Position numbers and translations under genes: made by a program
Part shown: in pieces, positions 43,335-51,842 of the stretch
Layout: each line of letters opens with the position of its first letter
Position numbering within the stretch: position 1 is the first letter of the stretch
Source: Streptomyces iranensis
GTDB lineage: Bacteria > Actinomycetota > Actinomycetes > Streptomycetales > Streptomycetaceae
Direction: 5' to 3'
Assembly: GCF_017874715.1 (NCBI RefSeq)
Contig: NZ_JAGGLR010000008.1
Coordinates: 124,001 to 188,000, forward strand
DNA: 64,000 nucleotides
Notes under the pieces: model-generated
Told to the model about the DNA's origin: nothing
Seen by the model: the letters and a program-made list of their open reading frames with translations, nothing else
The model's database searches: none

Positions 43335-43568
43335 CGGTTGCTCCTGCTCGTAGATGTCTCGTCGACGTGAGGTCGCGGACATCCTGGACACGGGAGCGGG
43401 CGGAGGCAACCGAATTTCGGGCGGCCCGTCACCGCGTAACAACCCTCGGCCCGCCCCGTGGGAAGCGCGATCGGCCCGTAGAAAGCGCTGTCACGCCTCT
43501 CGACAACGCCCGCCGCTGCCCCGACTCTTCGTAAGCGACGGGGGCCGGTGCGGCGGAGGGGACTGACG

Positions 43569-45035
43569 ATGCGGCGCAGAACGCTTCTGGCGGCGGCGGG
43601 CACCACCGTGCTCGGAACCGCCCTCACGACCGGTACCGCCTGGGCCGACGAGACCATCGGCGTCGACCCCGGCACCGACCACGGGGCGTGGGAGGGCTGG
43701 GGCACCTCGCTCGCGTGGTGGGCCAATCTCTTCGGGCAGCGGGACGATTTCGCCGATCTCTTTTTCACCACCAAATCGGTGGGCTACGGCGGCCGCTCGC
43801 TGCCCGGTCTCGGGCTGAACATCGCCCGCTACAACCTCGGCGGCTGCGCCTGGACCAGCGTGGGCGGCGAGTCCATGGTGGCCTCTCCCAACATCCCCCG
43901 GTTCAAGCAGATCGAGGGCTACTGGCACGACTGGAACAGCGAGGATCCGGCCTCCGCGGCCTGGCACTGGAACGCCGACGCGGTCCAGCGGGCGGCACTG
44001 GCCAAGGCCGTCCAACGGGGCGCCGTCAGCGAGCTGTTCGCCAACTCGCCCATGTGGTGGATGTGTCTCAACCACAACCCGTCCGGCGCGGCGGACGGCG
44101 GCAACAACCTCCAGTCCTGGAACCACCGCCAGTTCGCGCTCCATCTCGCCACCACCGCCCGCTACGCCCAGGACCACTGGGGCGTCCGCTTCGCCACCGT
44201 CGAGGCGTTCAACGAGCCGTCGTCGGCGTGGTGGAAGGCGGACGGCACCCAGGAGGGCTGTCACATCGACGCGGCGGTCCAGCGGACCGTCCTCGGCCAC
44301 CTCCGCACCGAGTTCGACGCGCGCGGCCTGACCGGCACCCGGATCTCGGCGTCGGACGAGACCAGCTACGACCTGGCCCGCACGACCTGGAGCTCCTTCG
44401 ACTCCGCCACCCGCGCGCTGGTCGACCAGGTCAACGTCCACGGCTACCAGGGCTCGGGCGGCCGCCGCGATCTGCTGTACCTGGACGTGCGCGCGGCGGG
44501 CAAGAAGCTGTGGAACTCCGAGACCGGCGACAAGGACGGCACCGGCCTCACCCTCGCCACCAACCTCTGCCTTGACTTCCGCTGGCTGCACCCCACCGCG
44601 TGGTCCTACTGGCAGGTCATGGACCCCAGCGCCGGCTGGGCGCTGATCCACTACGACCCGGACACCGCCCAGCCCGGCGCCGTGCAGACCAAGTACTACG
44701 TACTCGCGCAGTTCACCCGCCACATCCGCCCCGGGATGCGGATCCTGGAGACCGGCTCGGACCACGCGGTCGCCGCGTATGACCCGGGGGCGCGGCGGCT
44801 CGTGCTCGTCGCCGTCAACCCCGGCGCCGCGCAGACGCTGACCTTCGATCTGTCCCGCTTCGGCCAGGTCACCGGGGGCACCGGCGGGCTGGTACCGCGC
44901 TGGTCCACCCAGACCTCGGGCACCGGCGATCTGTACACCGCGCGCCAGGACACGGCGCTCGACGGCAAGCGGCTGAGCGTTCCGTTCGCCGAGAAGTCGG
45001 TGCAGACGTTCCAGATCGACGGGGTGACCGAATGA
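43569..45035 (+). CDS. Secreted GH30-family glycosidase, endo-beta-1,6-galactanase-like
   Basis: A 488-residue exported enzyme with a Tat-like signal (MRRRTLLAAAGTTVLG, cleavage probably after AWA, residue 26). The GH30 barrel is seen from EGWGTSLAWWANLFG onward; NEP in EAFNEPSSAWW puts the acid/base at Glu216, and WNSETGD the nucleophile at Glu318. The end (residues about 380-488) is the beta-side domain of the family. The bulk of its features fit the galactanase subgroup (GH30_5) that cuts beta-1,6-galactan of arabinogalactan. ATG at 43569 with ggagggg at 43555-43561. It stands alone, divergent from the otr(A)-like gene. Confidence 0.88.
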   Translation: MRRRTLLAAAGTTVLGTALTTGTAWADETIGVDPGTDHGAWEGWGTSLAWWANLFGQRDDFADLFFTTKSVGYGGRSLPGLGLNIARYNLGGCAWTSVGGESMVASPNIPRFKQIEGYWHDWNSEDPASAAWHWNADAVQRAALAKAVQRGAVSELFANSPMWWMCLNHNPSGAADGGNNLQSWNHRQFALHLATTARYAQDHWGVRFATVEAFNEPSSAWWKADGTQEGCHIDAAVQRTVLGHLRTEFDARGLTGTRISASDETSYDLARTTWSSFDSATRALVDQVNVHGYQGSGGRRDLLYLDVRAAGKKLWNSETGDKDGTGLTLATNLCLDFRWLHPTAWSYWQVMDPSAGWALIHYDPDTAQPGAVQTKYYVLAQFTRHIRPGMRILETGSDHAVAAYDPGARRLVLVAVNPGAAQTLTFDLSRFGQVTGGTGGLVPRWSTQTSGTGDLYTARQDTALDGKRLSVPFAEKSVQTFQIDGVTE

Positions 45036-45055
45036 GCCGACGGTAGGGCGTGCGG

Positions 45056-45664
45056 TTACGCGGCGAGGTGGCGGACGACGCGGCGCAGCTGCTCCTCCCA
45101 CCGCTCCCGGAACTCCGGCGAGTCCGGCTCGATGCCGAAGATCTGGCGGACGGCGTGCGGCATGGTGGCCGGTGCGGAGACCATGGCGTAGCACATCAGC
45201 AGCACGGCGGCCGGATCGAGGTCGTCCGCCAGTTCGCCCGCCGCCTGCCGGCGCCGCATGTCGGACAGGTCCTCGCGCGGCTCGTCCCCCACCTCGCCGG
45301 TCAGCGCCTGCCAGATGGCCAGCCTGATGCCGCGGGGGTCGTCGAACGCCTCCCGGAGGTAGCGGGCGACCAGCTCCTCGAAGGGGACCGCGGGGTCGTT
45401 GAAGGTCGCCTCGCGCCGGAGCCATTCGCGGCCCAGCTCCCGGTAGAGGCCCTCCTTGCCGCCGAAGTAATAGGTGATCAGCTGCTTGTTGAGGCCCGCA
45501 CGGTCGGCGATGTCCTGGACGCGCGCGCCCGCGAACCCCTTCTCGGAGAACTCGTCCATGGCCGCCTCCAGCAGCAGCCGCCGGGAGCGCTCCGGGCACT
45601 GCTTGCGCTCCTCCGGCGTGGGGGCGCGGCGGGGCCTCTTCGGCGTCCCCTGCATCGTCCTCAT
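45056..45664 (-). CDS. TetR-family transcriptional regulator
   Basis: A 202-residue TetR regulator. After a basic start, RRLLLEAAMDEFSEKGFAGARVQDIADRAGLNKQLITYYFGGKEGLY (about residues 29-75) is the canonical TetR DNA-binding helix-turn-helix; the C-terminal ligand domain is a TetR_C type with DDLDPAAVLLMCYAMV. ATG at 45664 with aagaggagag upstream. Divergent from an NAD(P)-binding protein with 138 bp between them, so it probably regulates both through the palindromes at 45724-45751. Confidence 0.92.
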   Translation of the reverse strand: MRTMQGTPKRPRRAPTPEERKQCPERSRRLLLEAAMDEFSEKGFAGARVQDIADRAGLNKQLITYYFGGKEGLYRELGREWLRREATFNDPAVPFEELVARYLREAFDDPRGIRLAIWQALTGEVGDEPREDLSDMRRRQAAGELADDLDPAAVLLMCYAMVSAPATMPHAVRQIFGIEPDSPEFRERWEEQLRRVVRHLAA

Positions 45665-45723
45665 CTCTCCTCTTGCTCGGCCCGGACAGGGTAGCCGGGG
45701 GTTCCCGCCATGCTCTCATCTAA

Positions 45724-45751
45724 TTGTTTGACAACTTCATCCGTTTGGATG
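45724..45751. promoter_or_regulatory. Two inverted repeats in the divergent TetR/NAD(P)-protein promoter
   Basis: ttgt-ttg-acaa (45724-45734) contains a perfect -35 ttgaca on the plus strand (45728-45733), and catcc-gttt-ggatg (45738-45751) lies where a repressor would block RNA polymerase. Confidence 0.55.
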
Positions 45752-45802
45752 AGCCTGGCTGCGGATACGTACGGGAGCGCAGGACAGGCAAGGAGATTGA
45801 TC

Positions 45803-46630
45803 ATGTTCGTGGTGACCGGAGCCACCGGAAACGTCGGCAGCCATGTGGTGAAGCACCTGGCCGACGCGGGCGCCGAGGTGCTCGCGCTCACCCGCGACCC
45901 CGAGGCGGCCCGGCTGCCGGAGGGCGTGCGGGCGGCCCGCACCGACGAGCTGCCCCTGGACGGCGCCACGGCGCTGTTCCTCAACCCCGCGGTGGTCTGG
46001 CAGGTCGGGTCCGAGAAGATCCTGGAGCGGGCCAAGGCGAGCGGGGTGCGGCGGATCGTGATGCTCTCCTCGTCCTCCGTCCTGTCGGACCTCGACCCCC
46101 AGACGAACCCGATCGGCGCCCGCCATCGCGCCCTGGAGGACGAGGTCGAGGCCACGGGGCTGGAGTGGACGTTCGTCCGTCCGGGCGGCTTCGCCGCGAA
46201 CGCGCTGCAGTGGGTGGACCAGATCAAGGCGGGGGACGTGGTGTACGGGCCGTACGCCGGGGCGCAGATGGCGCTCATCCACGAGGCCGACATGGGCGCG
46301 GTCTCCGCCCGTGCCCTGCTCGCCGACGACCTGGTCGGCAAGGCCCCCGAGCTGACCGGACCCGAGTCGCTGAGCTTCGCCGACCAGGTGCGCGTCATCG
46401 GTGAGGCCATCGGGCGGCCGCTGCGGTACGAGGAGATCACGCACGAGGCGGCGCGGGAGCGGATGTCCGGCGGGTTCGTCACGCCGGAGATGGCGGACTC
46501 GCTGTTGCGGGTCTTCGCGGAGTTGGTGGACCGGCCGCAGGCGATCTCGCCGGAGGTGGAGCGCATCACGGGCCGCCCCGGGCGTACGTTCGCCCAGTGG
46601 GTGGAGGACCACGTGGCCGCCTTCAGCTGA
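45803..46630 (+). CDS. NmrA/atypical-SDR NAD(P)-binding protein
   Basis: A 275-residue atypical SDR starting MFVVTGATGNVGSHVVKHL (TGATGNVG at residues 5-12, the NmrA/HSCARG-like cofactor motif). VMLSSSSVL and ARHRALEDEVEATGLEWTFVRPGGFAANAL follow, the usual core of this family, where the canonical YxxxK is replaced. Such proteins are NADPH sensors or quinone/azo reductases. ATG at 45803 with aaggag at 45790-45795. Its divergent TetR neighbour probably controls it in response to a small molecule. Confidence 0.87.
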   Translation: MFVVTGATGNVGSHVVKHLADAGAEVLALTRDPEAARLPEGVRAARTDELPLDGATALFLNPAVVWQVGSEKILERAKASGVRRIVMLSSSSVLSDLDPQTNPIGARHRALEDEVEATGLEWTFVRPGGFAANALQWVDQIKAGDVVYGPYAGAQMALIHEADMGAVSARALLADDLVGKAPELTGPESLSFADQVRVIGEAIGRPLRYEEITHEAARERMSGGFVTPEMADSLLRVFAELVDRPQAISPEVERITGRPGRTFAQWVEDHVAAFS

Positions 46631-46652
46631 GGCGCGTTGGGTGACCGCGGTC

Positions 46653-46819
46653 GCGCCTGCGGCGAGCTGTCCCCTACCCGCCCCTTCCCGAACCATGGGG
46701 CTCCGCCCCCTGGACCCCGGACGGGCTGATTTCAGCCCCTCCGGCGCTTGAGGAGCGGGGTCCGGGGCGGAGCCCCGGTTGTGGGAAGGGGCGGGTAGGG
46801 GAAGGCCCGCCGCAGGCGC
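46653..46819. repeat. Long inverted repeat (about 63-bp arms), dispersed intergenic element
   Basis: The arms 46653-46718 and 46757-46819 pair with few mismatches (gcgcctgcggcg...ggacccc against ggggtcc...gcaggcgc), with an inner hairpin gggctga-tt-tcagccc at 46723-46738. It lies between two convergent genes, can terminate both, and resembles the element at 3054-3212. Streptomyces genomes carry many such elements. Confidence 0.75.
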
Positions 46820-46919
46820 TACCCCAGGGGCGGGTCCTGGGAGTCGAACGCCTGGACGGCGCGGGGAAGGTTCCGCGCCGGGCGCGGGCGGTGCGCGCCC
46901 GCCGGGTGCCAGGGCCGCC

Positions 46920-48011
46920 TCAGGAGGCGGTCCGCGTACCCCGCTTGCCCGGCTGCTTCTTCGCGGTGGTCTTCTTGGCCGCGGTCTTCTTGGCCGCGGC
47001 CTTCTTCGTGCCCGTCTGCTTCCTCCCGGCGGCCTTCCCCGCGGGCTCCTCCTCCGCGGCCTTGGCGGCCTTCGCCGTCTTCGTCCCGCCCCGCTTCGCC
47101 GCCGTCTTCTTCTCGGCCGCGGGCGCCTTCTTCGCCGGTGCCTTCTTACGGCCGCGCAGCTCGTGGACCGTCGCCTCCGCCTCCTCCCCGGCTTCGCCCT
47201 CCGGGGCCTCCGCGGCCTCCCCGGCCCCCTCGCCCCGGGCCTCCTTGGCGCTGCGGACGCTCTCCTTCAGCGCCGCCATCAGGTCGACCACCTGCGCGCC
47301 CGCCGGCCGCTCGCCGGGCTCGGCGGTGGGCGTCGCGCCGGACACCTTCGCCGCCACCAGCTCCTCCAGCGCCTCGTGGTACTCGTCGCGCAGATCGTTC
47401 AGATCCACCTCTCCGAGCGTCTCCATCAAGGTGTCCGCGAGGTCGAGTTCGGCCGGCTTCACGGTCACCTTCTCCTTGGGGGCCACCCCCGCGGGCTCGC
47501 GCACCTCATCCGGCCAGAGCAGCCGGTGCAGCGCGATGGTGTCGCCCACGACGCGCAGCATCCCCAGCCGCTCGCGGCCGCGGTGGGCGTACTTGGCGAT
47601 GGCGACCTTCTCGCTGCGCTTGAGCGCCTCGCGCAGCAGGGTGTACGGCTTGGCCCCGGCGGCGCCGCTGGTGCCCAGGTAGTAGGCGTCGCCCATCTGG
47701 AGCGGATCGATCTCGGAGGCGGAGATGAACGCCTCGATCTCCAGGGTGTGGGTGGTGGGCAGCGGAAGCGCCGCGAGGTCCTCCTCGGTGATCGGGACCA
47801 GCGCGCCGTCCGCGTCCTCGTACGCCCGCCCGATCTCGCTCGACTCGACCGGCTTGTCCTCGAGCTCGCAGACCTTGCGGTAGCGGATGCGGCCGTTGTC
47901 GCGGGTGTGGATCTGCCGGAACGAGATCGAGTGGTCCTCGGTGGCCGGATAGATCTTGATCGGAATGCTCACCAGGCCGAAGGAAATGTTCCCATTCCAG
48001 ATAGATCGCAT
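46920..48011 (-). CDS. ku: DNA end-binding protein Ku (NHEJ)
   Basis: A 363-residue bacterial Ku. It starts MRSIWNGNISFGLVSIPIKI and has FRQIHTRDNGRIRYRKVCELE, the Ku core up to about residue 260. The C-terminal 100 residues are Lys/Ala-rich (KKAAAKKTAAKK type), a basic tail known to tether DNA and let Ku slide inwards. Ku binds broken DNA ends and recruits LigD; both LigD-like genes lie divergently 30 bp away. ATG at 48011 with aaaggga upstream. An adjacent Arg/Gly end with Thr repeats probably varies between strains. Confidence 0.95.
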   Translation of the reverse strand: MRSIWNGNISFGLVSIPIKIYPATEDHSISFRQIHTRDNGRIRYRKVCELEDKPVESSEIGRAYEDADGALVPITEEDLAALPLPTTHTLEIEAFISASEIDPLQMGDAYYLGTSGAAGAKPYTLLREALKRSEKVAIAKYAHRGRERLGMLRVVGDTIALHRLLWPDEVREPAGVAPKEKVTVKPAELDLADTLMETLGEVDLNDLRDEYHEALEELVAAKVSGATPTAEPGERPAGAQVVDLMAALKESVRSAKEARGEGAGEAAEAPEGEAGEEAEATVHELRGRKKAPAKKAPAAEKKTAAKRGGTKTAKAAKAAEEEPAGKAAGRKQTGTKKAAAKKTAAKKTTAKKQPGKRGTRTAS

Positions 48012-48041
48012 GCTTGATCCCTTTCGTGAGATTCTTATCGT

Positions 48042-49028
48042 ATGTCCCCGATCGCGGAGGTGGAGGGGCGGCGGATCACGCTCAGGAACCTCGACAAGGT
48101 CATCCATCCGGCCACTGGCACCACCAAGGGCGAGCTGCTGCACTATCTGGCGTCGGCCGCGGACGCGCTCCTCGGCCATCTGCGCGGGCGGCCGCTGGCG
48201 TTCCTGCGCTACCCGGACGGCCCCGACGGCCAGAAGTTCTTCACCAAGAACCCGCCTCCGGGCACGCCTCCCTGGGTGACGACGGCCGAGGTCACCCGCC
48301 ATAAGGGGGAGATCGCGCGGCAGGTGGTGATCCAGGATCTGCCCTCGCTGATGTGGTCGGCCAACCTCGTGGTGGAGCTCCACACCCCGATGTGGCGGAT
48401 CGACCAGGGTGTGGGCATCGCCGACCGGCTCGTCTTCGACCTCGACCCCGGGCCGCCCGCCACGATCGTGGACTGCCGCGTCGTCGCCGTATGGCTGCGC
48501 GAACGGCTGGCCGCCGACGGCCTTACGGCGTACGCGAAGACCAGTGGCTCCAAGGGGCTGCATCTGCTGGTGCCGGTGGAGCCGACCCCCTCCCGGCAGA
48601 CCACCGCCTACGCCAGACGGCTGGCCCTGGAGGCCGCGAACGCCATGCCGGACCTGGTCATCCGCAAGATGACCCGCTCGCTGCGGCCGGGGAAGGTGTA
48701 CGTGGACTTCAGCCAGAACGCCGCCGCGAAGACCACCGCCGCCCCGTACACCCCCCGCGCCGTCCCCGAACCGGCCGTCTCCGCGCCCGTCACCTGGGAG
48801 GAGGTCGAGGCGTGCGGTGACCCGGCGGCGCTGACCTTCCTGATCGACGACATCCCCGGGCGGCTCGACCGCCACGGGGATCTGCTCGCCCCGCTGCTGG
48901 ACCCGGCGGAGGGGCGCCCGCTGCCGACGGGCGAGGCCGACGTCGAGGAGGCCGGCGAGGCCGTCGAGGCCGTCGAGGAGGACGAGGACAACGGCCAGGG
49001 CGACGACGAAGGCGCGGCCGACCGATGA
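48042..49028 (+). CDS. ligD: LigD-type polymerase/primase domain protein (NHEJ)
   Basis: A 328-residue archaeo-eukaryotic-primase-like polymerase, the stand-alone version of the LigD polymerase domain. The catalytic acidic pair is in RLVFDLDPG (Asp133, Asp135), with KTSGSKGLHLLVPV and DFSQNAAAKT further on. It fills gaps at broken ends with NTPs during joining. The C-terminus is acidic (EEAGEAVEAVEEDED). ATG at 48042 stands 30 bp from the Ku start and has no ribosome site, so it may be leaderless. Its stop overlaps the ligase start by 4 bp, so polymerase and ligase are made together. Confidence 0.93.
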   Translation: MSPIAEVEGRRITLRNLDKVIHPATGTTKGELLHYLASAADALLGHLRGRPLAFLRYPDGPDGQKFFTKNPPPGTPPWVTTAEVTRHKGEIARQVVIQDLPSLMWSANLVVELHTPMWRIDQGVGIADRLVFDLDPGPPATIVDCRVVAVWLRERLAADGLTAYAKTSGSKGLHLLVPVEPTPSRQTTAYARRLALEAANAMPDLVIRKMTRSLRPGKVYVDFSQNAAAKTTAAPYTPRAVPEPAVSAPVTWEEVEACGDPAALTFLIDDIPGRLDRHGDLLAPLLDPAEGRPLPTGEADVEEAGEAVEAVEEDEDNGQGDDEGAADR

Positions 49029-49978
49029 CGTCGTCCTCCCATGAGCCGCCCCTTCAGCCGCCTCTTCAGCCGCCCGTGGACGTGGCGCTGGCCCGTGTCG
49101 TCCCGATCCTGCCCACCGCCCCGCCCGGTCGGCGGCTGGCGTACGAGCCCAAGTTCGACGGCCATCGGCTGCTGATCTTCCGGCTGGGGGACACCGTAAG
49201 GATGCAGGCCCGCTCCGGCCGCATCATCACCCGCGCCTTCCCCGACCTGGCGGCCGCCGCACGGCCGCTGCCGCCCGGCACTGTCCTCGACGGCGAGGTG
49301 GTGGTGTGGGCGGGCGGCCGTACGGACTTCGCCGCGGTCCAGAAGCGCGCCTTCGCCGCGTCCGAGTCCCGGGCGGGGAGGCTCGCCCGGGAACTGCCCG
49401 CCTCCTACGCCGCCTTCGACCTGCTCGCGATCGGCGCGGAGGATCTGCGGCCGCTTCCGTACGAACAGCGCCGCGCCCGGCTGATGGCGCTCCTCGAACC
49501 GCTCGGCCCACCGCTCCAGGCCGTGCCGATGACGACCGATCCGGAGCTCGCCGCCACCTGGTACGAGTCGCTGCTGGAGATCGGTATCGAGGGCCTGGTC
49601 ATCAAGGAGCTGGACCAGCCCTACCGGCCGGGCCGCCACTGGCGGAAGGTGCGCCATTCGGAGACCCGTGACGCCGTGGTCGTCGGAGTCGTCGGCCCCC
49701 GCCTCCGCCCGCGCGCCCTCGCGCTGGTGCTCCCCGGCGACGACGCGCCCTTGATCTCCGCCCCGCTCTCCATGGCCGTCCGCGCCCAGCTCAGCACGGC
49801 GCTGCGCGATCTGCCCGATCCCCAGCCCCCGCCCGCCGAACTCCCCACCGCCCTGGACCGGGTCGGCGCCGAGATCGCCTACCGCCCCATCGCCCCGGAC
49901 CTGACCGTCGAGGTCCGTCAGGAGGGCACGGTCCGCCACGCGGCGACGAGGGTCATGCGCCTCCGCATTCCCGACTGA
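49025..49978 (+). CDS. ATP-dependent DNA ligase (NHEJ ligase domain)
   Basis: A 317-residue ligase. The nucleotidyl-transfer Lys43 lies in YEPKFDGHRL (motif I); DGEVVVWAGG (motif III), YAAFDLLA, and GIEGLVIKE (motif IV) then VRHSETRDAVVVG in the OB fold follow. It seals nicks at joined ends. With the polymerase gene it supplies two of the three LigD functions; no LigD-type nuclease domain is present nearby. The start ATG at 49025 overlaps the polymerase stop (ATGA). Confidence 0.92.
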   Translation: MTSSSHEPPLQPPLQPPVDVALARVVPILPTAPPGRRLAYEPKFDGHRLLIFRLGDTVRMQARSGRIITRAFPDLAAAARPLPPGTVLDGEVVVWAGGRTDFAAVQKRAFAASESRAGRLARELPASYAAFDLLAIGAEDLRPLPYEQRRARLMALLEPLGPPLQAVPMTTDPELAATWYESLLEIGIEGLVIKELDQPYRPGRHWRKVRHSETRDAVVVGVVGPRLRPRALALVLPGDDAPLISAPLSMAVRAQLSTALRDLPDPQPPPAELPTALDRVGAEIAYRPIAPDLTVEVRQEGTVRHAATRVMRLRIPD

Positions 49979-50146
49979 CCCGGGCGTCGTGGCCCCCGGT
50001 GTCGCGCCCATGGCCCGACCGCGGTCGCCCCGCCCCGCCCGGCACCGGCGACCGGCCGACGCGGACGATGCGTCCGGCGATCGGCCACGCCGGTCCGTGC
50101 GCCGAGCCGTGACCGGGGCCGGGCCCGGGAGGGCCGAGCCGCGAGG

Positions 50147-50165
50147 TGACCCGCGCGGCGGGTCA
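50147..50165. terminator. Hairpin between convergent ligase and PLP-enzyme genes
   Basis: tgacccgc-gcg-gcgggtca, with cgagg/cctcg outside, partly covers the stop of the PLP-enzyme gene. May serve both directions. Confidence 0.5.
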
Positions 50166-51212
50166 CGCCTCGGGCCGGACACCACCCGCCGAGCCCGCCG
50201 AGCCCGCCGAACCTGCCGCGTCCTCCGCGTCCTCCGCGTCCTCCGCGTCCTCCGCGTCCTCCGCATCCGCCGGATCCGGCGGCCCGGTGATCACTGCCGT
50301 CACCCGGCTGCCCGGGGGCAGTTCACCCCGCTCCACCAGTCCGTAGACGCCCCACAGCGTCTTCGCCACGTATCGCCGCTCCAACCGGATCCCGTGCCGC
50401 GCCTCGAACTCCGCCGCGAACGCCTCCAGCTCCGCCGGGACCCGTCCGTAGCCGCCGCCGTGGTAGCCGTGCTCGATCCGCCAGTTGGTGAACGGCCGCC
50501 CCCACCCCCGCTCGTGCAGCGCGGCCACCTCGCCGTCCAGGTAGCCCTCCGCCCCCTTCAGGACGGCGAACCCAACCGCTCGCGCACCAGCCGGGAGCGC
50601 CGCCGCGATCCCGGCCAGCGTGCCGCCCGTGCCCACCGCGCAGCACACCACATCGCCCGGCCCCGGGTCGGGCAGCTCCGTGACGAGCGCGGCCGCCCCG
50701 CGCGCCGCCAGGACGTTCGTACCGCCCTCCGGCAGCACGTAGGCGCGCCCCCACCGCTCCTCCAGCGCCCGCAGGGTGCCAGGGTCGTCCTCGCCCAGGC
50801 CGCGCAGCGTCTCGCGGTAGGTGGAGCGGGTGACGAAGACCAGCTCCATGCCGTGTGCCTCGGCCCGCGCCAGCGACCAGTTGCGCGGCGCGTCGGCCAG
50901 CTCGTCGCCCCGGATGACGCCGACCGTCGACAGCCCGTACGCGGCGCCCGCCGCTGCCACCGCCCGGATGTGGTTGGAGTACGCCCCGCCGAACGTGAGC
51001 AGCCGGGTGTGGCCGCGCTCGACGGCCGCGCGCAGATTCGGGGTGAGCTTGCGCCACTTGTTGCCAGGCACCAGCGGGTGGATGAGATCGTCCCGCTTCA
51101 GCCGCAGCGCCACGCCCCGGTCGGCGAGCCACGGGTCGGTCACGTCCCGCACGGGGGACGGCAGCCGGGGCCACACGCCGTGCGTCGCGCCGTGCGTCAC
51201 GTCGCGCGTCAC
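50163..51212 (-). CDS. PLP-dependent D-cysteine desulfhydrase / ACC-deaminase family protein
   Basis: A 349-residue fold-type II PLP enzyme. RLKRDDLIHPLVPGNKWRKL (PLP Lys in GNKWRKL, about residue 55), TFGGAYSNHIRAVAAA, and AVGTGGTLAG (phosphate-binding Gly loop) are visible; family members break down D-cysteine or 1-aminocyclopropane-1-carboxylate. The C-terminal 35 residues are a nonapeptide-like tail (DAE repeats then GSA repeats) from 9-bp tandem DNA repeats. GTG at 51212 overlaps the TetR stop (GTGA), so both genes share one message; the operator before TetR probably controls it. Confidence 0.9.
   Translation of the reverse strand: MTRDVTHGATHGVWPRLPSPVRDVTDPWLADRGVALRLKRDDLIHPLVPGNKWRKLTPNLRAAVERGHTRLLTFGGAYSNHIRAVAAAGAAYGLSTVGVIRGDELADAPRNWSLARAEAHGMELVFVTRSTYRETLRGLGEDDPGTLRALEERWGRAYVLPEGGTNVLAARGAAALVTELPDPGPGDVVCCAVGTGGTLAGIAAALPAGARAVGFAVLKGAEGYLDGEVAALHERGWGRPFTNWRIEHGYHGGGYGRVPAELEAFAAEFEARHGIRLERRYVAKTLWGVYGLVERGELPPGSRVTAVITGPPDPADAEDAEDAEDAEDAEDAAGSAGSAGSAGGVRPEA
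50191..50265 (-). repeat. 9-bp tandem repeats encoding the tail of the PLP enzyme
   Basis: Three gagcccgcc units at 50191-50217, then five tcctccgcg/a units at 50221-50265, give GSA/ and EDA-type repeats on the coding (minus) strand. The array is a candidate for slippage-driven length variation. Confidence 0.85.
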
Positions 51213-51802
51213 GCCCGGCGCGCGCCGTCGGCCGCGGCGAGTACCGTGGCCGCGCTGTCGCGGGCCTGGCGCGCGGCTTCCGCGCCCAGGACCGCGGACG
51301 TCGCCATGGCCCCTTCGACCAGTATGTGGATCTGCTCGCCGACGCCGCGCGGGTCGGGGTAGTCCTCGGCAAGCCCGATCAGATAGTCGCGGAGCAGGGT
51401 CTTGTGCTCTCGTACCGCTTCGGCCACGAGCAGGTGGCTCTCGTCCCCGTGCCCACCCAGCTCCGCCCAGGCGTTGACGAAGGCACAGCCGCGGAAACCC
51501 GGGGTGTCGATGGTTTCCCGCAGGGACTCGAACGCCGCGAGCAGGCGCGCCCGTGAGCCGGCCGGGGCCGGGGCGGCCCGCTCGACCGACTCGGCCAGCC
51601 GGGCGCGCAGCCGTCGGCCGTACACCCGCAGGTAGGCGGCCACGAGATGGTGCTTGGACGGATAGAGCTTGTAGAGCCGTGCCAGTGACACCCCCGCGCG
51701 GTCCCGGACCTGGTCCATTCCCACCGCGTGGATGCCGCGCCGGTAGTAGAGCTCTTCAGCCGCCTCCAGCAAGCGCGACCGCGCCTCGTCGTGGTCCACC
51801 AC
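51209..51802 (-). CDS. TetR-family regulator of the hydrolase/PLP-enzyme unit
   Basis: A 197-residue TetR protein: ARSRLLEAAEELYYRRGIHAVGMDQVRDRAGVSLARLYKLYPSKHHLVAAYL is the DNA-binding domain (about residues 6-55), followed by a typical ligand domain. GTG 51802 is used; a TTG at 51808 has aggagg at a better distance (51818-51823) and could be the real start. The frame can be extended to 51874, but that would include the operator at 51829-51842. Its own operator, three like sites before the upstream hydrolase gene and coupling to the PLP enzyme suggest autoregulation. Confidence 0.87.
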   Translation of the reverse strand: MVDHDEARSRLLEAAEELYYRRGIHAVGMDQVRDRAGVSLARLYKLYPSKHHLVAAYLRVYGRRLRARLAESVERAAPAPAGSRARLLAAFESLRETIDTPGFRGCAFVNAWAELGGHGDESHLLVAEAVREHKTLLRDYLIGLAEDYPDPRGVGEQIHILVEGAMATSAVLGAEAARQARDSAATVLAAADGARRA

Positions 51803-51828
51803 CCTCAACCCCGGGATCCTCCTGAGCC

Positions 51829-51842
51829 AGAACGTCGGTTCT
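51829..51842. promoter_or_regulatory. AGAAC-type palindrome before the TetR gene
   Basis: agaacgtcggttct, with arms AGAAC/GTTCT, lies 27 bp upstream of the TetR start and overlaps the stop codon of the hydrolase gene. It matches the three sites at 52692-52743 in arm sequence and length. Confidence 0.7.

Noticed and set aside
41258..45035. A tetracycline-type biosynthetic cluster around the otr(A)-like gene
   Set aside because: No polyketide synthase, cyclase or other pathway genes lie near; intrinsic otr(A)-like genes are common in streptomycetes.
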